A stretch of 18,708 bases of DNA from JALZHR01 sp036389695. GTDB lineage: Bacteria > Acidobacteriota > Blastocatellia > Pyrinomonadales > Pyrinomonadaceae. Each line of letters opens with the position of its first letter. The first letter of the stretch is position 1. Positions 5,506-12,126 of the stretch are shown piece by piece. A program made the translations under genes and the position numbers. The stretch spans positions 1-18,708 of the forward strand of contig DASVWG010000529.1 of assembly GCA_036389695.1 (NCBI GenBank). Direction: 5' to 3'. Below the pieces are notes generated by a model. That model searched no databases. It was not told where the DNA came from and worked only from the letters and a program-made list of their open reading frames with translations.

Positions 5506-7119
5506 ATGTCTCTGGAAACTGATTTTATCGTCATCGGCAGCGGCGTCGCCGGACTTCGCGCTTCGATTGAGCTTGCCCAAACCGGCGCGAGCGTCACCGT
5601 TTTGACGAAAGACAAGGCGTCAGAGTCGAACACCGAATACGCGCAGGGCGGCGTCGCGGTCGTTTTGTCGGACGACGATAACGCGGAGCTGCACGAGGAA
5701 GACACGCTCGCGGCGGGCGCGGGACTTTGCGACGAACAAGCGGTCGAAACGCTCGTCACCGAAGGCACGAAATACATCAAACAGCTTATCGAATGGGGCA
5801 CGGAATTTGACCGCGAAGGCGGAAAACTGATTTTCACGCAGGAAGCCGCGCATTCGCGCCGGAGGATTCTGCACGCGCACGGCGATTCGACCGGCAAGGA
5901 AATCGTTCGCGCTTTGATTGCGCGGGCGGGCGCGGAAAAAACCATTGTGTTGATGCCGTTTGCCAACACGGAAAGTTTGATTGTGGCTGACGGACGTTGC
6001 GTCGGCGTCCGTTTTCTCGACCCGATTTTGCGCGCGCCGCGCGAGATTTTCGCGCGTGCGGTCGTGCTCTGCACGGGCGGCGCGGGTCAGCTTTATATGC
6101 ACACGACGAATCCGCCGGTGGCGACCGGCGACGGGATGGCGATGGCTTATTTCGCGGGCGCGGAGATGGCTGATATGGAATTCGTGCAGTTTCACCCGAC
6201 GGCGCTGAGCGTGGAAAACGCGCCGCGTTTTCTTCTGAGCGAGGCGATGCGCGGCGAAGGCGGAATTTTGCGCAACAAATACGGCGAGCGTTTTATGTCG
6301 CGCTACGATGAAAGATTGGAACTCGCGCCGCGCGACATCGTTTCGCGCTCGATTGTCGCCGAAATGCGCCGCACGGGAACGCGCACGGTTTTTCTCGATA
6401 TGACCGCGCTCGACGAAGATTTTCTCAAGCATCGCTTCCCGAAAATTTACGAAACGTGCAAGTTTTACGGCTTAGACATCGCGAAAGATTTATTGCCCGT
6501 TTCGCCCGCTTCGCATTACTGTATGGGCGGCGTGCGCACGGATTTGCACGGCAGAACGACCGCGGCGGGGCTTTACGCGGCGGGCGAAGTGAGCTGCACG
6601 GGCGTTCACGGCGCGAATCGTCTCGCTTCCAATTCGCTGCTCGAAGGCTTGGTCTTCGGCGCGCGCGCCGGAGCGGCGGCGTTTGCCGACAATTTCAAAT
6701 TTCAAATTTCAAATTTCAAAGAAGAAAATACCGAAGGACAAAGGACGAAGGACAAAGGACAAAACGCCGAAGGCATTGCCACCGCCGTGAAAAAACGCGT
6801 CAAGCGCGTGATGTGGGAACGCGTCGGCATTTTGCGCGACAAAGATTCGCTCGAAAGAGCTTTGACCGAATTCGAGCAGATTTCGCGGGCGAATTTAAGC
6901 GTTTCATCGCGCAATTTTGTGACGCTGGCAATGCTGGTCGCCCGCGCCGCGCTCTGGCGCGAGGAATCGCGCGGCGGGCATTTTCGCACGGATTTTCCCG
7001 AACGCGTCGAAAATTGGCGCGTCCATTCGATTCAGAAAATCGATGCGCAAATCTCGCCCGCCGAAAAGATAAATTTTACGGCGGCGGAAGTTTTGACGCA
7101 CAGAAAAGGCGAGCAATAA
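5506..7119 (+). CDS. nadB: L-aspartate oxidase
   Basis: A 537-residue flavoprotein of normal NadB length. It oxidises L-aspartate to iminoaspartate, the first step of de novo NAD synthesis, in the cytoplasm. The FAD-binding GSGVAG is at 11-16, TEYAQGGVAVV follows, and HSRRRILHAHGD is at 116-127. Residues matching the E. coli active-site set are H230 (FHPTAL), R276 (APRDIV), H337 (HYCMGGV) and R372 (GANRLASNS). The flavin-site end GLYAAGEVSCTGVHGANR favours NadB over fumarate reductase or succinate dehydrogenase. The linker between the FAD domain and the C-terminal helices (about 396-419) is encoded by two heptanucleotide repeat tracts and reads as low-complexity NFKFQISNFK then RTKDKGQ. The C-terminal helices resume at KKRVKRVMWERVGILRD, so the gene is intact. 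Neither nadA nor nadC lies in the window. Translation may be leaderless. Confidence 0.96.
   Translation: MSLETDFIVIGSGVAGLRASIELAQTGASVTVLTKDKASESNTEYAQGGVAVVLSDDDNAELHEEDTLAAGAGLCDEQAVETLVTEGTKYIKQLIEWGTEFDREGGKLIFTQEAAHSRRRILHAHGDSTGKEIVRALIARAGAEKTIVLMPFANTESLIVADGRCVGVRFLDPILRAPREIFARAVVLCTGGAGQLYMHTTNPPVATGDGMAMAYFAGAEMADMEFVQFHPTALSVENAPRFLLSEAMRGEGGILRNKYGERFMSRYDERLELAPRDIVSRSIVAEMRRTGTRTVFLDMTALDEDFLKHRFPKIYETCKFYGLDIAKDLLPVSPASHYCMGGVRTDLHGRTTAAGLYAAGEVSCTGVHGANRLASNSLLEGLVFGARAGAAAFADNFKFQISNFKEENTEGQRTKDKGQNAEGIATAVKKRVKRVMWERVGILRDKDSLERALTEFEQISRANLSVSSRNFVTLAMLVARAALWREESRGGHFRTDFPERVENWRVHSIQKIDAQISPAEKINFTAAEVLTHRKGEQ
6691..6761 (+). repeat. Two heptanucleotide tandem-repeat tracts inside nadB
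   Basis: AATTTCA is repeated four times perfectly at 6691-6718. AAGGAC(A/G) is repeated four times at 6734-6761. They encode a linker of NadB and preserve the reading frame as a whole. Because the unit is 7 bp, gain or loss of one or two units would shift the frame; three units (21 bp) would not. Confidence 0.93.
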
Positions 7120-7128
7120 TCAGCGGCT

Positions 7129-7264
7129 TGTTAAACGGCATTTTATCTGCAATATCAATCAAACGCGCGCAATATCATTCAAACAGCCGTAAGATTAAGC
7201 AAATGTCTGCAAGACAAAGCAAATTTGCGCAAGATAAAACTTTCATTCGCGCGATATAACTTTA
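7129..7264. repeat. Degenerate tandem repeat with 20-bp period
   Basis: Aligned units begin at 7149, 7169, 7189, 7209, 7229 and 7249, with a weaker one at 7129. The clearest two are GCAATATCAATCAAAC and GCAATATCATTCAAAC (15 of 16 identical). Later units read GTAAGATTAAGCAAAT, GCAAGACAAAGCAAAT and GCAAGATAAAACTTTC. The array fills the gap between nadB and the next gene. The 20-bp period is not a multiple of three and the region has no convincing gene, so it is probably a DNA-level array such as helically phased protein-binding sites. Confidence 0.72.
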
Positions 7265-7277
7265 AAAGGTTAAAAAA

Positions 7278-7742
7278 ATGAATAAATTTCTGATAAAACG
7301 AACATTAACCGCCGTTTTGTTGTCGGCGTATTTGCTGACGACGCCGGTTTACACAAAAGAGAGGTTTTTCGGAGATTCCGGTCGGGTCGGAAAGATTTTC
7401 GTCTCTCAGCCTTTTCTGCGAACAGAGCTTTTTTTCGGAACCGGCAAACCGGACGGCTCGGTCGTTTCCGAAGAAGAATGGCAAAGGTTTCTGGCTGAAG
7501 AGGTCACGCCGCGTTTTCCCGAAGGCTTTACGGTGGTCGCCGGCGACGGTCAATTTCGCGACGAGCAGAGCGGAAAAATCATTCGCGAAAAGAGCTTCAT
7601 TTTAATCGTCCTTTATCCTTTGCCGACGCGAAAAACGAGCCGCCGGAAAATCGAACAAATCCGCCGCGCTTATGTGAAAGCCTTCGAGCAACAATCGGTT
7701 TTGCGCGTCGATTATCCGCAGATTTTGCAGGTTTCGTTTTGA
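7278..7742 (+). CDS. Secreted DUF3574-family protein
   Basis: A 154-residue protein with an N-terminal signal peptide (about residues 1-26: KFLIKR, hydrophobic core TAVLLSAYLLTTP, cleavage near VYT-KE). The mature part matches the DUF3574 pattern as I recall it: LRTELFFGTGKPDGSVVSEE, EWQRFLAEEVTPRFPEGFTV, then a GDGQFRD segment, a central strand SFILIVLYP and the C-terminal helix AYVKAFEQQSVLRVD. The biochemical function of this family is unknown. AAAAGG at 7264-7269, 8 bp before ATG, supports the start. A 20-bp-period repeat array lies immediately upstream and may control it. The gene converges with the peptide transporter across two palindromes. No cysteines are present in the mature part. 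Confidence 0.82.
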   Translation: MNKFLIKRTLTAVLLSAYLLTTPVYTKERFFGDSGRVGKIFVSQPFLRTELFFGTGKPDGSVVSEEEWQRFLAEEVTPRFPEGFTVVAGDGQFRDEQSGKIIREKSFILIVLYPLPTRKTSRRKIEQIRRAYVKAFEQQSVLRVDYPQILQVSF

Positions 7743-7811
7743 AAAAAATTCTTTAATCTGGCTTTGCGCCAAAAGTCGAAAGTTCTAAGCAGTTTTAGCG
7801 CAAACCAAACG

Positions 7812-7888
7812 AGGCAGAAGCCCGCGCGAAAGCCGTGACGCAGAATTGCTCAACTTTTGCGCCCTTGCTGACGCGCGGGCTTCTGCCT
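7812..7888. repeat. Palindromic element sharing a 27-bp core with 13522-13549
   Basis: The arms 7812-7828 and 7872-7888 are a perfect 17-bp inverted repeat starting AGGCAGAAGCCCGCGCG. The right side from 7860 to 7886 is identical over 27 bp to 13523-13549, so this is a dispersed repeat family. It lies at a convergent junction between the DUF3574 gene and the transporter. The T-rich tail after the right arm would serve as a terminator for the plus strand. Confidence 0.85.
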
Positions 7889-7901
7889 TTTAAATAAAAA
7901 A

Positions 7902-7960
7902 CGCGGAGTTTCCGCCGAAGAGAAATTTTAGCCGCGCTTCTCTCCGGCGGAAACTCCGCG
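7902..7960. terminator. Long hairpin, probable bidirectional terminator
   Basis: The arms 7902-7924 and 7938-7960 are complementary at 22 of 23 positions, with a 13-nt loop. The left side is preceded by an A-run (7894-7901), which becomes a T-run on the minus strand after the stem, fitting termination of the transporter gene. The plus-strand side is followed by ATTTTG. It lies 13 bp from the preceding palindrome. Confidence 0.75.
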
Positions 7961-8054
7961 ATTTTGCGGGAAATTTTAAAATATAAAATTCGCCGCAAAC
8001 CTGATTTTAAGCGGACAAGCCAGCGGGCGAGAGCCGCGCCGCTCGCGCGAAAAG

Positions 8055-9650
8055 CTAAATCGAAGCCGTGCCGACCGCTTCGACCGTTTCCTTTTCGTGT
8101 TCCGACACGTCGCGCATCATCCGGCGAATCGGAATTGCCAGCAGACCGAGAATGACCGCCGAAATCATCAGCGCCATCGTCGTCGTCGTGAAAAGCGTCG
8201 GCATCTGTTCGAGCTTTTCCGGGTCGACGTGTCCGCCGACCAAGCCGCCGATCAGATTGCCGACCGCCGCGGCGAGAAACCAGATGCCCATCATCTGCCC
8301 GACGTAGCGGCGCGGGCTGAGCTTCGTCATCGACGAAAGACCGACCGGGCTCAGGCATAATTCGCCGATAGTCTGGAAAAAGTAGCTGGCGGTCAGCCAC
8401 ATCGCCGAAACTTTTAAAGCGCCGTTGCTGCCGACGACGAGATTGGCGGCGAAAATCATCACGAAAAATCCGATGCCGGCGAAAAACAAGCCCAGCGCGA
8501 ATTTTCCGGGACTCGACAAATCGCTTCCGCGCCTGCCGAGCCACGTCCAGAGCGCGGCAAAAACCGGCGCGAGGATGATGATAAACGCCGAGTTGATTGA
8601 CTGAAACCACGTCGCCGGAACTTCAAAGCTGCCGATATGACGCTCGGTAAAATCGCGCGCGAAAAGATTCAGCGAAGTCGGCGCCTGCTCGAACGCCGAC
8701 CAGAAAATCGCGGCGAAAACAAACAGGACGGCGATAACCAGAACGCGCTTTCGCTCATCGCTGTTAAGCCCGCCCGCAATGAACAGATACGCGAAAAAGG
8801 CGATTGCCAGACCGACCAGAATGTAGGTCATATATTGACCGATTACCTGCGCGTCGGGCACGAAAACGCCGGTCGCGGCAAGGATAAAGAGGAGCGCGAA
8901 AATTCCGAGTCCGGCGGCGAGAATCAGCTTCACGCGGCTTTCCTGTCGCGCCTGGATTTTGTCGTCCGGATGCCGCGTCGGATGCATTCCGATGTCGCCG
9001 AGCGTAGTTCGCGAGCGGATGGCAAAAATCGTCAAACCGATGAGCATGCCGACGCCAGCCGCGCCGAAGCCCCAGTGCCAGCCGACGGCTTCGCCCAAGA
9101 ATCCGGTAACGAGCTGCCCGGCAAAAGCGCCCATATTGATGCCCATATAGAAAATCGAGAATCCCGCATCGCGCCGCGCGCCACCTTCCGGATACAAATC
9201 GCCGACGATTGCCGAAATGTTCGGCTTGAGCAGTCCCGTGCCGAGCACGATTAAAACCAAACCGAGAAAGAACGTCACTTTGCCGCCCGCAAACGCCGAC
9301 AGACCAATCGAGATATGTCCGGCGGAGATGCAAATCGCGCCGTAGAGAATCGCGCGCCGCAAGCCTAAAAGACGGTCGGCAATCCAGCCGCCCGGCAGGC
9401 TGGCGAGATAAACGCACGCGCCGTAAATGCCGACAATCGCCGACGCCTGGTCGCGCTCGAAACCGAAGCCGCCGCGAAGCAGCGCCGCCGACATAAAAAG
9501 AACGAGTAAAGGACGCAGACCGTAGTAGGAAAAGCGCTCCCACATCTCCGTCAAAAAGAGCGTCGAGAGACCTTTCGGATGCCCGCCGAGACCGCTGGTA
9601 TCTCCCTGCGCGGCGGCGTTGTTATTGACCGATTCAGCAGTTGAACTCAT
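8055..9650 (-). CDS. Proton-dependent oligopeptide transporter (POT/PTR2 family, MFS)
   Basis: A 531-residue inner-membrane protein of typical POT length. The family's ExxER motif is visible as EMWERFSYYG at residues 35-44 in the first helix. The first PTR2 signature is GGWIADRLLGLRRAILYG and the second is FSIFYMGINMGAFAG. Many further hydrophobic helices follow, consistent with 12-14 membrane segments, and the tail after the last helix is charged. POT carriers import di- and tripeptides with protons. A Shine-Dalgarno AGAGGG (9659-9664) lies 8 bp before the ATG. It is a single-gene unit between a small secreted-protein gene upstream and hairpin terminators downstream. Substrate range cannot be read by eye. 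Peptide uptake would fit a lifestyle with exported proteases such as the S8 protease in this window, but a functional link is only a guess. Confidence 0.93.
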   Translation of the reverse strand: MSSTAESVNNNAAAQGDTSGLGGHPKGLSTLFLTEMWERFSYYGLRPLLVLFMSAALLRGGFGFERDQASAIVGIYGACVYLASLPGGWIADRLLGLRRAILYGAICISAGHISIGLSAFAGGKVTFFLGLVLIVLGTGLLKPNISAIVGDLYPEGGARRDAGFSIFYMGINMGAFAGQLVTGFLGEAVGWHWGFGAAGVGMLIGLTIFAIRSRTTLGDIGMHPTRHPDDKIQARQESRVKLILAAGLGIFALLFILAATGVFVPDAQVIGQYMTYILVGLAIAFFAYLFIAGGLNSDERKRVLVIAVLFVFAAIFWSAFEQAPTSLNLFARDFTERHIGSFEVPATWFQSINSAFIIILAPVFAALWTWLGRRGSDLSSPGKFALGLFFAGIGFFVMIFAANLVVGSNGALKVSAMWLTASYFFQTIGELCLSPVGLSSMTKLSPRRYVGQMMGIWFLAAAVGNLIGGLVGGHVDPEKLEQMPTLFTTTTMALMISAVILGLLAIPIRRMMRDVSEHEKETVEAVGTASI

Positions 9651-9836
9651 TTATTTAACCCTCTAGTTTATTAGAATTTAGAAAAGAATTGGGCAAAATA
9701 TAGCAGACAAACCTCTCAAAACAAAGGATAATCCGCTAAATAATGGATGCCTCGCCCGTCGAGATAGCTGCTCTTTTTATTATCTTATCAAAATTGCGAC
9801 GCTCTTTTGCCGCCGCCGAAACTTTTAAACCTGCCG

Positions 9837-10070
9837 CTAGATACAAATCAAAATCGCGCCGCCCGCGCCGATTATCACGATGTCAAGGTGACTCTGATTG
9901 ACGAAATGCCTGAATTCGCGCGTCGAGTTTCCGTAAAGACGATAATTGTCTCCCGTATAACTTCTGACGTCGATAATAATTTCAGTTTCGCCCGCCAGCG
10001 CCTTTTGAAAAAGAGGTAAAATTCCCAGAACGAATAAAATGCTGCACAAAATTGTCGCCCGGTTTTTCAT
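9837..10070 (-). CDS. Small exported hypothetical protein
   Basis: A 77-residue open frame with a convincing signal peptide: MKNR, hydrophobic ATILCSILFVLGILPLF, and a likely cleavage after KALA or LAG before ETEIII. The mature part is about 50 residues (VRSYTGDNYRLYGN, then HLDIVIIGAGGAILICI) and resembles no family I know. The C-terminus is strongly hydrophobic and could insert into a membrane. The frame is open upstream to 10121, but the internal ATG at 10070 is preferred because the signal peptide starts there and GAGAGGG lies about 10 bases upstream. Codon content is plausible, but no homologue was recognised, so it may be spurious. The 186 bp between it and the transporter hold no other gene. 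Confidence 0.5.
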   Translation of the reverse strand: MKNRATILCSILFVLGILPLFQKALAGETEIIIDVRSYTGDNYRLYGNSTREFRHFVNQSHLDIVIIGAGGAILICI

Positions 10071-10244
10071 TTCCCGTTTCCCTCTCTTTCCCGTAAACAA
10101 ATCCCGCGAGAGTTCCAACACAACGGATTACAGCATTTAAGCTCGCGCGAAGTCCTAGAAATAACTATAAAAATCTAGGAAAAGATAAAAACCTTCCCGG
10201 AAAACATATTGATTTCTAAATCCGGCTTTCGGCGGGCGAAAAAT

Positions 10245-10272
10245 TTGTTTATTTTCAAATACGGTTTATAAT
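10245..10272 (+). promoter_or_regulatory. Sigma-70 promoter of the winged-helix regulator gene
   Basis: TTGTTT (10245-10250) and a perfect TATAAT (10267-10272) are 16 bp apart. Transcription would start near 10279, giving a leader of about 34 nt. A small dyad CCTAGA/TCTAGG lies further upstream (10154-10159 and 10174-10179). Confidence 0.65.
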
Positions 10273-10312
10273 CTCCGAAAACTTAATCCTTGCCGGACGC
10301 GAATAAAAAAGC

Positions 10313-11620
10313 ATGGAGCCAAAGACTTACAGGTTCGGAGAATTTCAGCTTGAAGAAGAACGCCGTCAGCTGCTCAGAAACAGCGAGCCGGTTTCGCTGT
10401 CTTCACGCTCTTTCGATTTGCTGGTGTGTCTGGTGAAAAATGCGGGCAAATTAGTCGCGCGCGACGATTTGTTCAAAACCGTCTGGGGCGAAAACTCGAA
10501 TACGAACGACGAAGTTTTGACCGATGCGATGTCAAAATTGCGCGGCGCGCTGAAAGACGATAAAAAACCTTACAAATTAATCGAAACCATTCATCGCAAA
10601 GGCTATCAATTTATCGCTTCCGTCGAAGAAGCGCGCAATCCAATCAATCAAAGCGAAGCGTTATCAACTCCAATCGAAGAAGATTCGACGCTCGCAAAAT
10701 CCGACAATCTTGAAGAGCCTAAAGCGGAATTTCAGGACAGAATGCGAACGTTCGGCGAATGGATGCGCAATTCCGGCAGACGAGTGACGCTGCTTTTTAT
10801 CGTCTCGGTGCCGCTGAGCATCGTCGCGTCCTTTTTTGTCTTTCGTTCGATATTGAATCTGGACGACACGCAGATATTTACGATTTCCACATCCATCACG
10901 CACGTCATCATCATCGGCATCGCGATTGTTTATAACTGGTTATATCCGGGAACGACCACTTTTCCGCCGGACGAATGGACGCAGGCGCGGCGCGTGGCAA
11001 TCTCGACGCTGGAACAATATAAAGCCGACTGGGTGTTTTTATTATTGTTTTGGGGACTGCTTTACGCGTTCCGCGTGCTGATGACTTCAAACACGCAAGT
11101 CTGGCTGCCGGCGGTGCTTACAGGCGCGAATAATATTAATACGCTTTTAATCTTTCGCTGCTTCAATACTTTAAACAAATCGAACACGCTCGCCGACAAT
11201 CCGCACGATAATATAACTTTCGTCACGGTTTTGTATTGCATCCTGATTATTATTTGTTTTTTTGTGGAAGTATCCTTTACCCAATACGAGGAAACATTTA
11301 AATTATTCAGCGGAATTTCGGCGGCGACGGCGATGGCGCTTTATTTCGGTCGTTTTCAAAGCCGGTTTCTCAAATCTCCGCCGTGGCTGCTCATTTTGTT
11401 TTATTTTTATGTCGCGATTCAGCCCTTGTTCGTCTATTTCGACAAGCCGCAGTATGCCAACATAATTATTCCGCTCGCACTGTTTTTGAAATGCCTTTTA
11501 ATCCTTTATATGTTCTGGCTCTTCGAGTCGCGAAGGCTTTTGTTTTATCTGGTGCGCGTGCGGCGCACGGATACGGAAGTCGATAAAGAGTATGAAGACT
11601 TTAATAAAATCTGGACTTAA
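10313..11620 (+). CDS. Membrane-bound winged-helix (OmpR/ToxR-type) regulator with polytopic membrane domain
   Basis: A 435-residue protein. Residues about 5-103 are a Trans_reg_C winged helix: YRFGEFQLEEERRQLLRN, then LSSRSFDLLVCLVKNAGKLV, the WGE loop, a recognition helix around DEVLTDAMSKLRGAL, and the wing TIHRKGYQFIASV. A hydrophilic linker (about 104-150) follows. The rest is very hydrophobic, with about eight predicted membrane helices, among them LLFIVSVPLSIVASFFVF, VFLLLFWGLLYAF and LLILFYFYVAIQPLFVYF. The layout is a one-component regulator in the ToxR/CadC style, but with a multi-helix membrane module in place of a single anchor and periplasmic domain. The membrane part may detect a lipid, a small molecule or membrane state; nothing identifies the ligand. 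The start fits the family's usual distance to the first strand, although no good Shine-Dalgarno is present. A good promoter lies upstream. Confidence 0.88.
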   Translation: MEPKTYRFGEFQLEEERRQLLRNSEPVSLSSRSFDLLVCLVKNAGKLVARDDLFKTVWGENSNTNDEVLTDAMSKLRGALKDDKKPYKLIETIHRKGYQFIASVEEARNPINQSEALSTPIEEDSTLAKSDNLEEPKAEFQDRMRTFGEWMRNSGRRVTLLFIVSVPLSIVASFFVFRSILNLDDTQIFTISTSITHVIIIGIAIVYNWLYPGTTTFPPDEWTQARRVAISTLEQYKADWVFLLLFWGLLYAFRVLMTSNTQVWLPAVLTGANNINTLLIFRCFNTLNKSNTLADNPHDNITFVTVLYCILIIICFFVEVSFTQYEETFKLFSGISAATAMALYFGRFQSRFLKSPPWLLILFYFYVAIQPLFVYFDKPQYANIIIPLALFLKCLLILYMFWLFESRRLLFYLVRVRRTDTEVDKEYEDFNKIWT

Positions 11621-11758
11621 GCGAGCAATCAGATTGCAGTTTAGGCGCGGGTTTCGACGCGTTGCGATTTCCGCGTTTTTGTGAGATAAACGAGGCAAAA
11701 GTTATTCAATAGGAAATCCTGTTTGAACGGCTGAATAAATTTCTCAGGTCTTAAAAAT

Positions 11759-12118
11759 ATGCTTAGTGTTCTGGGTCTGATTTTTATCATCGTCGCGCCC
11801 ATTTTTATTTATCGCACCGCCAAAGAATGCGGGCGCAACGCCGCCGGTTGGGCGTTGACCGCCTTTGCCCTCGGCTTTGTCATTCAATTTATAATTCCCA
11901 TAGTGTTGGGAATTCTACTCGCTTTGTTTCTGGTGGCTTCCGGTCATTCACCGGCTGAAATTCAACAGGCGGCGAGCAGCCCGGCGGTTGTTATCGATTT
12001 AACTTGTCTGGTCGCCAGCATCGCCGCAGTCATATTGATTATGCGCCACGTCTCTAAATTCCCGGAAGAAGAATCACTTGCGCCGCCGCCGCCGCCGCCC
12101 GCGCCGACCGAATTTTAA
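11759..12118 (+). CDS. Small membrane protein of unknown function
   Basis: A 119-residue protein with three likely membrane helices: residues about 2-19 (VLGLIFIIVAPIFIY), 32-60 (TAFALGFVIQFIIPIVLGIL and onward) and 77-96 (VIDLTCLVASIAAVILIM). Short polar loops (YRTAKECGRNAAGW, SGHSPAEIQQ) lie between them. The tail is acidic and then proline-rich (eight prolines around APPPPPPAP). I do not recognise a family. The Shine-Dalgarno is weak (CAGG about 12 bases upstream). The cupin gene starts 8 bp after its stop codon, so the two are probably translated from one mRNA. The 138-bp gap to the regulator gene upstream shows no clear promoter or terminator, so all three may be co-transcribed. Confidence 0.75.
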   Translation: MLSVLGLIFIIVAPIFIYRTAKECGRNAAGWALTAFALGFVIQFIIPIVLGILLALFLVASGHSPAEIQQAASSPAVVIDLTCLVASIAAVILIMRHVSKFPEEESLAPPPPPPAPTEF

Positions 12119-12126
12119 TTGATTTT

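Noticed and set aside
5620..6432. Long minus-strand frames opposite nadB
   Set aside because: Arg/Ala/His-rich translations opposite a well-conserved enzyme gene are antisense shadows caused by codon bias.
7129..7264. CRISPR-like array
   Set aside because: The units are adjacent and degenerate with a 20-bp step; there are no spacers of 30 bp or more and no cas genes.
7795..8610. 271-codon minus-strand frame overlapping the transporter
   Set aside because: It is in a shadow frame of the POT transporter gene and translates the palindromes at 7812-7960; the composition is Arg-rich and no motif is seen.
10071..10121. Longer N-terminus of the small exported protein (start 10121)
   Set aside because: The added residues are charged and would precede the signal peptide; ATG 10070 has a GAGAGGG upstream and starts directly at MKNR.
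11621..11758. Possible terminator after the winged-helix regulator gene
   Set aside because: The only stems are 3-4 bp (CGCG or GCG pairs) before a TTTTT; too weak to call.
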